Assembly: GCF_018132105.1 (NCBI RefSeq)
Contig: NZ_JWHL01000017.1
Location: 1 to 43,638, forward strand
Direction of reading: 5' to 3'
DNA: 43,638 bases
Source of the DNA: Methanocalculus chunghsingensis
GTDB lineage: Archaea; Halobacteriota; Methanomicrobia; Methanomicrobiales; Methanocorpusculaceae
The notes below the pieces were generated by a model that was not told where the DNA came from, ran no database searches, and was given only the letters and a program-made list of their open reading frames with translations. Below, piece after piece: positions 1-8,626 of the stretch; the first letter of the stretch is position 1, and every line of letters begins with the position of its first letter. A program made the position numbers and the translations under genes.

Positions 1-1
1 A

Positions 2-1198
2 TGTGTGGAAAAGTTTGGGATCGATGACTGGCTCGCGACCGAAGCCCAGACGATCGCCTCTGATGGCGAGACCATGTACTTCTCCGATACTGCGACGAAC
101 TACCTTTATGCACATCCCGAGATATTCCAGCAGAAGGAGCAGCCATTCACCTTTGCACACCTCTCCCGGTATGCCGCTGATCCTCAGGCAGATGGTCCGG
201 AGGCAGAGGATCTCCCCTACCGAAACCCGATTCATTATGAGGGGACGATGCACCTTGCGATTGAAGAAGATGATCTCCCTCCAACAGGGATCCTGAAGAT
301 CTGGTACCCGCACCCCATCGAGACCGATATCCAGCGTGACGTTACTGTGACGAATATGGCATACCCGGAGTATATCGTGAAGGGGCCGGATACCAATGCC
401 GATATCGGGATCATCTACTACGAGATCCCGGCCGATGCCATCGATGGCGATCTCATCCTCACGACAGATATCAGCTTCACCTCCTATGAGGGGATCTTTT
501 CTATCGATCCGGCAACGGTCGGTGCATATGACAGAACTGATCCCGACTATATCCTCTATACCCGATCCGAGCGGAACATCGAGATAACCGACGAAATCCG
601 GGAGACGGCCCGGGCAGTCGTCGGCGATGAGACCAATCCCCATCTGCAGGCACAGATGATCTATATGCATATCATCGAGACCTACCCCTACAGCCATGTT
701 CCGCATATCTCGCTTGACAGCCGCCAGCCGAAGGTCGCTGAATCGACGCATATGTTTGAGACCGGCCGGGGCGACTGCGGAACCCAGAGCATGCTCTTCT
801 CTGCCTTCTGCCGGTCCCTTGGCATCCCGGCCCGTGCCACCGGCGGATACCAGATGCTCCTCCAGGAGACGCCGGGTCCACACTTCTGGGCTGAATACCA
901 TCTCCCGGGATACGGCTGGGTCCCGGTTGATCCGACGGTTGCCGACGTTGCCGATCTCTTCGATATACCCGAGGATGAACGCAGAGCCTTCAAACAGTAC
1001 TATGGCAGCAATATCGATCCGACACGGCTTGTCATCCAGAAGAATGTCGATGCAGCTATTGACCCGGCGTATCCCGACGATGCCGCCGTATTCAGGCTTG
1101 TCCGACAGTATCCTGCAATTCTCAGTGATGTATCGATGCTGGATCTGGATTTGTTTGGGATGGGAGCATTCAGAATCGATCTTGTGGCGAAGAACTGA
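2..1198 (+). CDS. transglutaminase-like domain protein, 5' end outside window
   Basis: The frame is open to the left edge, so the gene probably begins upstream; the first in-frame start inside is GTG at 5. The last two thirds carry a transglutaminase-like (papain-fold) core. The Cys lies in GRGDCGTQ (about residue 257 counted from the GTG), the His in HFWAEYH (about 292) and the Asp in WVPVDPT (about 308). The order and spacing of this triad match the transglutaminase/protease superfamily. The region before it is rich in beta strands and acidic residues and looks extracytoplasmic, but no signal peptide can be judged because the N terminus is missing. In archaea such proteins are usually uncharacterised peptidase-like or cross-linking enzymes, and the substrate here is unknown. 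No operon partner is visible; a tandem-repeat region follows. Confidence 0.8.
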   Translation, partial: CVEKFGIDDWLATEAQTIASDGETMYFSDTATNYLYAHPEIFQQKEQPFTFAHLSRYAADPQADGPEAEDLPYRNPIHYEGTMHLAIEEDDLPPTGILKIWYPHPIETDIQRDVTVTNMAYPEYIVKGPDTNADIGIIYYEIPADAIDGDLILTTDISFTSYEGIFSIDPATVGAYDRTDPDYILYTRSERNIEITDEIRETARAVVGDETNPHLQAQMIYMHIIETYPYSHVPHISLDSRQPKVAESTHMFETGRGDCGTQSMLFSAFCRSLGIPARATGGYQMLLQETPGPHFWAEYHLPGYGWVPVDPTVADVADLFDIPEDERRAFKQYYGSNIDPTRLVIQKNVDAAIDPAYPDDAAVFRLVRQYPAILSDVSMLDLDLFGMGAFRIDLVAKN

Positions 1199-1309
1199 TT
1201 CGCTCTTTTTTGGGTGGAGGGAGACGACCTGAGATTTCTGTGATGAAAAGGATAGTGTGTGAGGGAGTGAGAACGTAGAGTGTTTTAGGCATGAAAGTGA
1301 GATTTAATT

Positions 1310-1555
1310 GAAATATGCTTATATTCACTTTTGATTTCAGGATTATTGTAGAAGATTGTAGAAATGGGCTTCACACATAGTTCTTAAAATTGGGGTAGAA
1401 CGGATATTTGCTTATATTTCATCTTTGATTTCAGGGTTATTGTAGAAGATTGTAGAAATGAGCTTCACACATAGGTCTTAAAATTCGGATATAACAGATA
1501 TGTGCTATATTTTCATTTTTGATTTCAGAGTTATTGTAGAAGATTGTGGAAATAG
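1310..1555. repeat. three tandem copies of a 94-bp AT-rich repeat
   Basis: The string TTTGATTTCAG occurs at 1330, 1424 and 1518, exactly 94 bp apart. Each copy continues with TTATTGTAGAAGATTGTAGA or a close variant (1341, 1435, 1529). The first two continue with a GCTTCACACATAG segment and then TCTTAAAAT; the third is truncated after the TTGTGGAA core. The stretch from 1199 to 1676 has no convincing gene and is much richer in AT than its surroundings. It lies just beyond the 3' end of orc1/cdc6 copy 1, so an origin or partition iteron role is possible. That is inference only. Confidence 0.85.
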
Positions 1556-1676
1556 GCATTATCAAAATATAATACCTGCCAGAAATGATGAGGAAATATT
1601 TACGACCGCCATTCCCTGAACTTCAGCATGGTGTTCGGATCGTCCTGTGATGAAAGAAAAGAAGAGAGAAGTAATT

Positions 1677-2816
1677 TCACCCCCTTTCCTCCTCCATCCC
1701 CGCACAGATCCCCATCACCTCATCCGCCTCGTACCGCAGCCGGATCTCGCTCGTCCTCCCCTTTCGCTGTCGGATCGAAAGCTCCAGAAGCCCGAGGTGT
1801 GCAAGCGTCTTCAGCCGCTCGTAAAAGGTGGTATACGAGATCTCCTCCCGATCCCTGACTATGGCATAGACCTGGCCCGAGGTGGGGACCGGCCGCTCCG
1901 GGAGCGTGGCGATGATCGGGAGGATCCGCCGCTCCTTTGCGGAGAGGATCCGGATCGTCTCCCTCAGCCGGAGGAGCCGGGCATCCCCCGATGACGAGAC
2001 AATATCCTCCCTCTCAACAGATCGTCTCCCGGCCCGGTCGGCACTGAGGAGGGAGCGTTGCAGGAGGGCAAGGCCAATCCGGATATCCGCTCCCTTCTGC
2101 GTCTCCGAGACGATGAGATCCAGCATCTCCGGGGAGAGGGCATCCGGCCGGATCGCCCCCTTCACCCGATCACTGAGGATCGTTCTGATCTCATCCCCTG
2201 AGTACGGGGGGAAGAAGATCTCCTCAGGGAGGAGTCCTGAATAGACGCTCCCCTCGATGAGATCGGCAAGATCGGTATCCTGGTCGCTCATCGTCAGGAT
2301 GAGGCCGATCCGGCAGCCCGGATAGTCGAGGTACATTCTGGTGAGGGAGGAGAGGATCGCGGTCTGGGTCCCTGCATGGATCAGGTGGCAGAGATCGTCG
2401 AGGCAGACCAGGAGGATGATTTCGCGGTCAACCATCACCTTCGCGATGGCGTCCATCAGCCGCCGGGCAGGGATGCCGGTCCTCGGCGGGGCATGGCCGA
2501 GGAGCTTTGTGTAGATGGTGCTGAAGACCTGGTACTTCGTCTGATCGGTTCGGCAGTTCACATACACCGGAACGAGCCGTTTAGTCGTCTTTTCTATCTC
2601 AGTGAAGAGATGGTGGATACAGGCCGTCTTCCCGGTTCCGGGGAGACCCCGGCAGAGGGTGGTGACCGGCCGGAACCCATTGAGGCCGGGCCGGACCCGG
2701 AAGGCAAGCTCGGCAAGCTGTCTCTCCCGGAAATGCACTGTCTCCGGGGTATGGTCACAGTCAAGGATTGCAGCGTTTTTGAAGAGTTCCTGATGAGTGA
2801 TGAGCTCCTGCTTCAT
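1677..2816 (-). CDS. cdc6: Orc1/Cdc6 replication initiator, copy 1
   Basis: This 379-residue AAA+ ATPase has the archaeal Orc1/Cdc6 architecture. Walker A GLPGTGKT is at residues 57-64, Walker B with the LLVCLDDL signature at about 135-142, the lid region follows, and a C-terminal winged helix (EEISYTTFYERLK and onward, about 320-365) would bind DNA. Family members bind origin repeats and load the MCM helicase. Copy 2 at 11246 on the other strand is closely similar along its whole length, including the N terminus (FRVRPG) and the wing. The ATG at 2816 is kept because it lies at nearly the same distance from a shared upstream element as in copy 2. The divergent gene at 3337 shares its 520-bp upstream region, which carries palindromic sites. 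One copy may be the true initiator and the other a regulator or remnant. Confidence 0.92.
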   Translation of the reverse strand: MKQELITHQELFKNAAILDCDHTPETVHFRERQLAELAFRVRPGLNGFRPVTTLCRGLPGTGKTACIHHLFTEIEKTTKRLVPVYVNCRTDQTKYQVFSTIYTKLLGHAPPRTGIPARRLMDAIAKVMVDREIILLVCLDDLCHLIHAGTQTAILSSLTRMYLDYPGCRIGLILTMSDQDTDLADLIEGSVYSGLLPEEIFFPPYSGDEIRTILSDRVKGAIRPDALSPEMLDLIVSETQKGADIRIGLALLQRSLLSADRAGRRSVEREDIVSSSGDARLLRLRETIRILSAKERRILPIIATLPERPVPTSGQVYAIVRDREEISYTTFYERLKTLAHLGLLELSIRQRKGRTSEIRLRYEADEVMGICAGMEEERG

Positions 2817-2843
2817 ACCTATCAGGAATGATGATGGTGGATG

Positions 2844-2873
2844 TAAGGAGGAGCCGTGTGCAGGGTGCGAGTG
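2844..2873 (-). promoter_or_regulatory. upstream element shared by both cdc6 genes (copy 1)
   Basis: Read on the minus strand, this 30-nt stretch begins CACT, contains CACCCTGCA and GGCTC, and ends CTCCTTA. The same blocks occur in the same order upstream of cdc6 copy 2 at 11192-11220. Here the element ends 27 nt before the ATG; in copy 2 it ends 25 nt before. It may be a proximal promoter, an operator or an initiator-binding site. It does not match a TATA box. Confidence 0.55.
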
Positions 2874-2994
2874 TTTGTTCCGGTGATAAAGGCTGCCGGG
2901 AGATCAGGAGATCCGGATCCCATCATCGGGATCGGGAGAAGGAGAGCGCCGGAGAGAGGGTGGCGAAGAATCCGGATACCAGGGGGAGAAGTGT

Positions 2995-3212
2995 ATGATG
3001 GATCATCAGTGTATGACGGATCATACTGATCCAGAAAACGTTCGAGCAGGTACTCTCTGGCGTACCCTCCGGGGATCGACCCCCCTATCCGATGAAACAG
3101 ATGGATCTCTCTTCGTTTTGGGGAGTATATATCCCTCTCCCGCAGTCCGAATGTGTTTTCATTTTGCCACATTTCCCCCCCTGATGATGGATCATACCAT
3201 GATGAATGTTCA
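2995..3212. promoter_or_regulatory. four palindromic operator-like sites between cdc6 copy 1 and the RHH-like gene
   Basis: The sites are ATGATGGATCAT at 2995-3006, GTATGACGGATCATAC at 3011-3026, ATGATGGATCAT again at 3185-3196, and a weaker ATGATGAATGTTCAT at 3199-3213. All share the form ATGA-N4-TCAT or a near variant, and they are arranged as two close pairs about 190 bp apart. They lie in the divergent 2817-3336 region, which otherwise holds no convincing gene. Paired palindromes suggest binding of a dimeric repressor, perhaps the product of the adjacent gene at 3337, but this is inferred. Confidence 0.6.
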
Positions 3213-3336
3213 TACCCTGAAGGAGTACTAGAGACTTTTTTCCCGATTGACCACCAGAACAGCAGCAGCCATCCCCGGATCGCCAGAATCGATAAAAAAC
3301 ACTCCCGACCTGCACGGTGAAGGGAGATTATCCTGA

Positions 3337-3912
3337 ATGTTCTACCTTCTCTGCATGGAAGCGGAATATCACGATGACCTGATGGCAGAACAAACTACCT
3401 CCACTCAGCAGAAGATCCGGACAACCCGGCGGCGGCACCGTGTCACCTTCAGCCTGGATCCATCCCTTGCCCTCCCCCTTGAGAAGTATCGGACCGGCGG
3501 GGGAAACCCGTCCCGCCTCGCCTCCCGCCTCCTCTGCCTCTATTTTGATGGCGAGATCGCCCAGCCCGGCCAGGGGCTGAACTTCTCCTTCCTCCGGGAC
3601 CAGATTGCAGAGAAGACGGCCGAGATCAACCGCCTCACCACGCTCGTCGAGAAGGTGGAGCGGGAGGATGAGGAGCAGACGAGGAAGGCTCTCGCGGTGA
3701 GGGACCGGCAGCGGGAGGCCATCCGGACGGAGTTTGCCGATGCCATCCTTCACCCCTTCCTATGGAAGCGGAATATCCGGATGGACGGCCTCGATCCGGT
3801 AGATGTGATCCGCCGCCGGGCAGAGGCCCTCTCCGAGCGATCCGGGGTCCCGGCGGCGGTTGTCTGGAAGATGATGCAGGAGGTGATCCCGGAGGTGATG
3901 GAAGGGGTTTGA
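3337..3912 (+). CDS. ribbon-helix-helix-like DNA-binding protein with coiled coil (hypothetical)
   Basis: The product has 191 residues and belongs to no family I can name. Residues about 30-70 (RRRHRVTFSLDPSLALPLEK and onward) have a basic beta strand followed by two helices, in the pattern of ribbon-helix-helix DNA-binding domains. A charged heptad-like stretch at about 85-135 (IAEKTAEINRLTTLVEKVE) predicts a coiled coil. The start at 3337 is preceded by GGGAG; ATG codons at 3355 and 3382 are alternatives, and both keep the putative DNA-binding region. The gene diverges from cdc6 copy 1 across a region with four palindromes, so it may be a regulator of itself and of cdc6, or a plasmid- or virus-type accessory protein. 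Confidence 0.65.
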   Translation: MFYLLCMEAEYHDDLMAEQTTSTQQKIRTTRRRHRVTFSLDPSLALPLEKYRTGGGNPSRLASRLLCLYFDGEIAQPGQGLNFSFLRDQIAEKTAEINRLTTLVEKVEREDEEQTRKALAVRDRQREAIRTEFADAILHPFLWKRNIRMDGLDPVDVIRRRAEALSERSGVPAAVVWKMMQEVIPEVMEGV

Positions 3913-3954
3913 GAGGATGGAACGGATTCGGTGAAGGGACTCTTCAACTATAAT

Positions 3955-3963
3955 TTTATATAT
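3955..3963 (+). promoter_or_regulatory. TATA box of the flavoprotein gene
   Basis: TTTATATAT stands out in its surroundings 58 nt before the ATG at 4021. An archaeal start about 25 nt downstream would give a short leader containing the GGAGG ribosome-binding site. This is visual assignment only. Confidence 0.55.
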
Positions 3964-4020
3964 CTCTTCGTATAATGGGTGCGCAACGAGTCCCCGAGAC
4001 CAGGGATTCGGGGAGGTTGT

Positions 4021-4755
4021 ATGAAGATCGTTGCATTCAACGGGAGCCCCCATGCAGAAGCAAGCAATACGCATATTATTGTTGATGCTTTTCTTGCCGG
4101 GGCTAGGGATGGGGGTGCGGAAACAGAGAATATCTTCCTTGCCAATCGAACGATTGAACATTGCCAGGGGTGTTTCTCCTGCTGGTGGAAAACTCCTGGA
4201 AAATGTATCATCTCCGATGATATGGATGAGCTACTGGATACCTACCTCTCTGCTGACATTGTCATTTATGCAACACCACTGCACATGGACAACGTCTCAG
4301 GTATTATGAAGGACTTCTTTGATCGTCTCCTACCAACCGGTGATCCCCACTTTGAAAGAGATCCAAACGGCGAGGTCCGGCATGTCATGGGAAAGAAGCG
4401 GGATCCAGGATTTATTATGATCGCAAACTCCGGGTATCCGGAACAAAGTCATTTCCAGGTCCTTCAATTGCTTACCCAGAGGATGGCACGGAATTTTTTG
4501 ACAGAATGTGTGGGGGAGATATACCGGGGTGGCGGCTCCCTGTTGCAGGATGATGAGATGAAACCGCTCATTGATGAGTACCGGGCTCTGGTCAGGAAGG
4601 CGGGGTTCGAGTTTGTCAAGGATGGAAAAATATCGTCGGATACCAGTCTCCTCCTTGAACAGCCATTAATTCCTGCCCCTGATTATGTAGATATCTTCAT
4701 CAGGAATGTAAATGCCTATGTGGACCAGATGATCGCAAAGAACCAGGGGGCCTGA
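4021..4755 (+). CDS. flavodoxin-fold iron-sulfur flavoprotein (NADPH-dependent FMN reductase family)
   Basis: The ATG at 4021 follows GGGGAGGTTGT, a good ribosome-binding site, so the in-frame upstream extension is not used. The 244-residue product opens with the flavodoxin-like FMN phosphate loop (FNGSPH, residues 5-10). It carries a CX2CX2CX7C cysteine cluster at about residues 44-58 (CQGCFSCWWKTPGKC), which fits the compact [4Fe-4S] motif of methanogen iron-sulfur flavoproteins. ATPLHMDNVSG at about 85-95 is the usual second flavin-contact loop. Such proteins shuttle electrons from ferredoxin and are linked to oxygen or peroxide reduction in methanogens. No redox gene is adjacent, so the electron partner is unknown. 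The gene appears monocistronic. Confidence 0.85.
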   Translation: MKIVAFNGSPHAEASNTHIIVDAFLAGARDGGAETENIFLANRTIEHCQGCFSCWWKTPGKCIISDDMDELLDTYLSADIVIYATPLHMDNVSGIMKDFFDRLLPTGDPHFERDPNGEVRHVMGKKRDPGFIMIANSGYPEQSHFQVLQLLTQRMARNFLTECVGEIYRGGGSLLQDDEMKPLIDEYRALVRKAGFEFVKDGKISSDTSLLLEQPLIPAPDYVDIFIRNVNAYVDQMIAKNQGA

Positions 4756-5067
4756 ATTGTATCATCATCGAAAAGGAACGAAACTGACATAATGGGGATG
4801 GTACCCTCCTGTTTGTACAAAGGCATTCGCCCGGATCAATCATATGCGAATATGGTGTACCCCACAGGGCAGCATCCTCCATCAACTCTATTTTATGAAG
4901 ATCATATCATACACTTCTGTCGGGAGTGAGCTTATCACCTGTTAAAATGCCGGAGGTTTTTCCGTTGTCAGTATGTCGGAATGGATTATCTTGATCCCCT
5001 CCCTGCTGATGCCAATCTCCTCATTTTACTATCAACAACTTTTTTATGATAAGAATAGATTTGTAGT
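4756..5067. other. intergenic region, no gene recognised
   Basis: No reading frame with a credible start and composition was found here. The last 60 bases are AT-rich and include TTTTTTATGATAAG just before the helicase start, so the promoter of that gene probably lies there. Confidence 0.4.
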
Positions 5068-8000
5068 ATGGATCCTGCCCCGGGCATTTACGAGCAGCTC
5101 ATCTATGAGCATCTTTCATCCAAGCTCAACCAACTCGATAGGGAAGGCAACTCGATCCAGAGAGAGAAGATAAAAAAATTCGATTCACAGGCGATCCTCT
5201 CGCAGTATCTCCATAAAACGATCCTTCGCACCCTGCGGATTGCTGATGAGGAGCATATTCCACTCGATAGGCAGGTTGCTTTCTGCAACGAGATCATCCG
5301 GCTCCTCTCGTCTCAGCTGAACTATACTGATCTTGAGCTCTGCACAATCACATCAGATGCAGAACTTCTTTTAGCCGTTCAACAGGGTGGACGAACCGGG
5401 GATCGGGTCCTCACCCGGCCCAGGACATCAATCGCTCAGAGCAGTCTCTTTACGGGGTCTCCGAATGAACCAAGCCTGGCAAATGAGTTCAAGCAGGAGA
5501 TCCGATCATCAGATAGAATTGATCTCCTGATATCATTCATCAAATGGAGTGGAATCCGGCTGATCATCGATGATCTCCGCGACTTTGTACAGCGAGGCAA
5601 TACCCTGCGGATCATTACCACATCCTATATGGGTGCAACAGATCTCAAGGCAATCGAAGAGCTCGCGAAACTCCCAAATACAGAGATTCGCATATCGTAT
5701 GATACCGATAGAACGAGGCTCCATGCGAAGACCTATGCCTTCCATCGAAAGACTGGGTTCTCTACTGCGTATATCGGATCGGCTAACATCTCCAATCCCG
5801 CAATGACGAGCGGCCTCGAATGGAACGTCAAGGTGACCGAACAGGACTCAGTGGATATCATTCGAAAGATTGAGACCACCTTTGAGTCATATTGGCATTC
5901 TCCAGAGTTCGTCCTCTACCGGCATGAGAAACGGGACCGGCTGAGGCATGCTCTCTCAAAAGAAACTTCAAAAGAGCCGACCCTCTATCCTGTCTTTGAT
6001 ATTCGGCCATATTACTTCCAGAAAGAGATCCTTGAGCGGCTCCAGGCTGAACGGCAGCTTCATGGGAACTATCGCAACCTGATCGTTGCTGCAACAGGTA
6101 CCGGCAAGACCGTCATCTCGGCATTTGATTATAAGAACCAGATTCCAGATGATAGACAGTACCCCCGACTCCTCTTTGTCGCTCACCGGGAAGAGATCCT
6201 CAGGCAGAGCCTTCAGGTCTTCAGGGGGATCCTCCGGGATCCCAACTTCGGTGATCTCATGGTGGGAGGGAACCGGCCTTCAGAGATCGATCACCTCTTC
6301 GTCTCTATCCAGAGTTTCAACAGTACCAATCTCCCGGAGATGACGACACCTGACTATTATGATATGATCATCGTTGATGAGTTTCATCATGCTGCTGCCC
6401 CTTCGTACCAAGGGCTGCTCTCCTACTATACTCCACAGATTCTTGTCGGCCTCACCGCAACCCCGGAACGGATGGATGGCCTTGAAATCCTCAGATATTT
6501 TGGGGGGAAGATCACTGCCGAGATCCGGTTGGCCGAGGCGATCAACCGGAAACTGCTTGCACCGTTCCACTATTTTGGCGTCACCGATGTCGTCGATCTC
6601 GATGGCGTCTCATGGAAGCAGGGGAGATACGATGCCAGGGAACTCTCAAAACTCTATACCGCGTCCAGCCAACGGGTCGATCATATTATCCAGTCGATCG
6701 AGCGGTATATGACGGATATCCGGGATATCATCGGGCTTGGATTTTGTGTATCCATCGAGCATGCAGAATATATGGCTGCATCCTTCCAGAAAGCCGGTAT
6801 CCCGGCAGCAGCACTCCATAGCCAGAGTTCGAGAGAAGAGAGGCATTCTGTCCAGAAACGACTGGTCACAGGGGAGATCACCTTCATCTTCATCGTCGAT
6901 CTCTACAATGAGGGCGTGGATATCCCGGAGGTCAACACCATCCTCTTCCTCCGACCGACCGAGAGCCTCACCGTCTTCCTCCAGCAGCTCGGCCGTGGGC
7001 TCCGCCTGATGGAAGGAAAGGAATGTCTGACGGTCCTTGACTTTGTTGGGCGGCATAATACCCGGTATCGGTTTGGAGAGAAGCTTCTTGCCCTCCTTTC
7101 ACCAGGCGGCATGAACCTGCAGGCTCAGGTTCAGAGCAGTGCCTATCAGCTTCCAAAGGGATGCCACCTTCATCTCGAGAAGGTTGCTCAGGAGAGAATA
7201 TTAGAGAACATCAAGGCGAATCTCCTGAATAAGCGGTACCTCATCGACCGGATCAAAGGATTTGAGATGGAGACGGGAAAGCCCCTCTCCTTTAGGCGGT
7301 TTCTGGAAGAGCATACACTCACACCAGATGATATCTATGCGAAAGGAACCTTTACACGTCTTGCCTCAGAAGCAGGTGTCTATCCAGAGAAGTACCTGAA
7401 TGAGACTCTCTTCTCAAAGGTGGCTGCACGACGGCTCTCAACCATTGACTCTCCACTTGTTATTGACTGTATTCGATCATTTTTGCAGGATCCGGTTGCC
7501 TTCACAGATCGCCCCCTTACACCAATTGACGAGAAGATTATTGCCCTCTTCTACTACTCCCTCTATGATAGACAGATTACCGATCCCACTCTCTCATTAC
7601 AGGAGATCTTCTCTGATATCCTCGACCATCGGGAGATCGCTGATGAGATTGATGATCTCCTGGGCTATACCTATGATCATATCGAGTTTCTTCCTGAACC
7701 GATTGCCAAAGAGTTTGAGAGCCCGCTTGAACTCCATTGCACTTACACCCGCGATCAGGCCTTTGCAGCTCTCGGCCACCATACCCTGACAGAACGGGCT
7801 GCTGCCGGGATGCGTGAAGGTGTTGTCTATCTTCGAGACCAGAAGATTGACATCTTCTTCATCACCCTGCAGAAGACCGAGGAGCTCTACTCGCCGACGA
7901 CGATGTACAACGACTACGCGGTGACCGACACCCTCTTCCACTGGCAGTCCCAGAACGCTACCTCCGAAACATCCCCAGTCGGCCGCCGGTACATCGAGCA

Positions 8001-8199
8001 TGAAGAGCATGGGACAAATGTACTCTTCTTCGTCCGGGAATTTTCGAAGAACGGCGGTATCACCCAGCCGTTCATCTTCCTTGGGACTGCCCGGTACATC
8101 TCCCATGAGGGGAGCAGGCCGATGAGCATCCTATGGGAGCTTGATCGCCCGATGCCACCGGGGCTGTTTCAGAAGGCGAATAAGGTGATGGTGGAGTAG
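5068..8199 (+). CDS. PLD-like / superfamily II helicase / DUF3427 protein
   Basis: This 1043-residue multidomain protein has an N-terminal phospholipase D-like nuclease region. Its HxK motif is RLHAKTYAF (His about 219), followed by the GSANIS strand. A superfamily II helicase core follows, with Walker A TGTGKT at about 343-348, the DEAH-box variant VDEFHH at about 436-441, TATPERMDG, and motif VI QQLGRGLRL at about 638-646. The C-terminal 200 residues match the layout of DUF3427. Proteins with this order (COG3886 plus COG1061) are widespread, sporadic and often found in bacterial and archaeal defence or mobile regions. The combination suggests ATP-driven recognition and cutting of nucleic acid. 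Only one HxK motif is visible, so the nuclease would act as a dimer or be non-catalytic. It stands alone, with no methylase or other defence partner next to it. Confidence 0.88.
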   Translation: MDPAPGIYEQLIYEHLSSKLNQLDREGNSIQREKIKKFDSQAILSQYLHKTILRTLRIADEEHIPLDRQVAFCNEIIRLLSSQLNYTDLELCTITSDAELLLAVQQGGRTGDRVLTRPRTSIAQSSLFTGSPNEPSLANEFKQEIRSSDRIDLLISFIKWSGIRLIIDDLRDFVQRGNTLRIITTSYMGATDLKAIEELAKLPNTEIRISYDTDRTRLHAKTYAFHRKTGFSTAYIGSANISNPAMTSGLEWNVKVTEQDSVDIIRKIETTFESYWHSPEFVLYRHEKRDRLRHALSKETSKEPTLYPVFDIRPYYFQKEILERLQAERQLHGNYRNLIVAATGTGKTVISAFDYKNQIPDDRQYPRLLFVAHREEILRQSLQVFRGILRDPNFGDLMVGGNRPSEIDHLFVSIQSFNSTNLPEMTTPDYYDMIIVDEFHHAAAPSYQGLLSYYTPQILVGLTATPERMDGLEILRYFGGKITAEIRLAEAINRKLLAPFHYFGVTDVVDLDGVSWKQGRYDARELSKLYTASSQRVDHIIQSIERYMTDIRDIIGLGFCVSIEHAEYMAASFQKAGIPAAALHSQSSREERHSVQKRLVTGEITFIFIVDLYNEGVDIPEVNTILFLRPTESLTVFLQQLGRGLRLMEGKECLTVLDFVGRHNTRYRFGEKLLALLSPGGMNLQAQVQSSAYQLPKGCHLHLEKVAQERILENIKANLLNKRYLIDRIKGFEMETGKPLSFRRFLEEHTLTPDDIYAKGTFTRLASEAGVYPEKYLNETLFSKVAARRLSTIDSPLVIDCIRSFLQDPVAFTDRPLTPIDEKIIALFYYSLYDRQITDPTLSLQEIFSDILDHREIADEIDDLLGYTYDHIEFLPEPIAKEFESPLELHCTYTRDQAFAALGHHTLTERAAAGMREGVVYLRDQKIDIFFITLQKTEELYSPTTMYNDYAVTDTLFHWQSQNATSETSPVGRRYIEHEEHGTNVLFFVREFSKNGGITQPFIFLGTARYISHEGSRPMSILWELDRPMPPGLFQKANKVMVE

Positions 8200-8426
8200 G
8201 AAGCTGGAAAGAGACGTATTGGAACAGAAGCTGGTTTGCGTCATACCTTCTGACGATACAAAACTCCCTCCCTGCGAGCCTCTCTCTTCTTTTCAGTCGG
8301 TTATTAATAGATCTTATGAGAAGAGTAGCGTATCCGCGGGGTCGGTCTCTCCGGGATGAAAGGATGAACCGACCCCGGGGAAGAGACATAGACGACAGGA
8401 ATGACATAAAGAGAGGGTGATACAGG

Positions 8427-8567
8427 ATGGCAATGACAGTCAACTGGGGTGCAATGGGTATCGGAGCGGTACTAGCATTTCTGGTCGGGTGGTATATCTT
8501 CGGTCTGCTTGGGGCAGTCATTTTAGCTATCATCGTGATGATTGTACTGGGGCTTATCAAATTTTAA
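8427..8567 (+). CDS. very small membrane protein (46 aa), unknown
   Basis: ATG at 8427 follows ACAGG and opens a 46-codon frame. After MAMTVNWGAM, almost the entire product is hydrophobic (GIGAVLAFLVGWYIFGLLG, then AVILAIIVMIVLGLIKF), which predicts two short or one long transmembrane helix. I do not recognise a family. Composition and position resemble the other small stress-type membrane genes nearby (DUF1328 at 9655). The region 8200-8426 upstream holds no other gene. Confidence 0.6.
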   Translation: MAMTVNWGAMGIGAVLAFLVGWYIFGLLGAVILAIIVMIVLGLIKF

Positions 8568-8626
8568 GAGGGTGGATGGATCTGCCGATCAGAAATGATC
8601 GGCCCTAACACTCCCCAAACAGTTTT

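Noticed and set aside
2817-3330. Search for the classic haloarchaeal or thermococcal ORB motif next to cdc6
   Set aside because: No clear match to the known G-rich ORB consensus was seen; only the ATGA-N4-TCAT palindromes and the shared element were found.
3979-4020. Upstream extension of the flavoprotein gene
   Set aside because: The family starts at MKIVAFNGSP, and GGAGG directly precedes ATG 4021.
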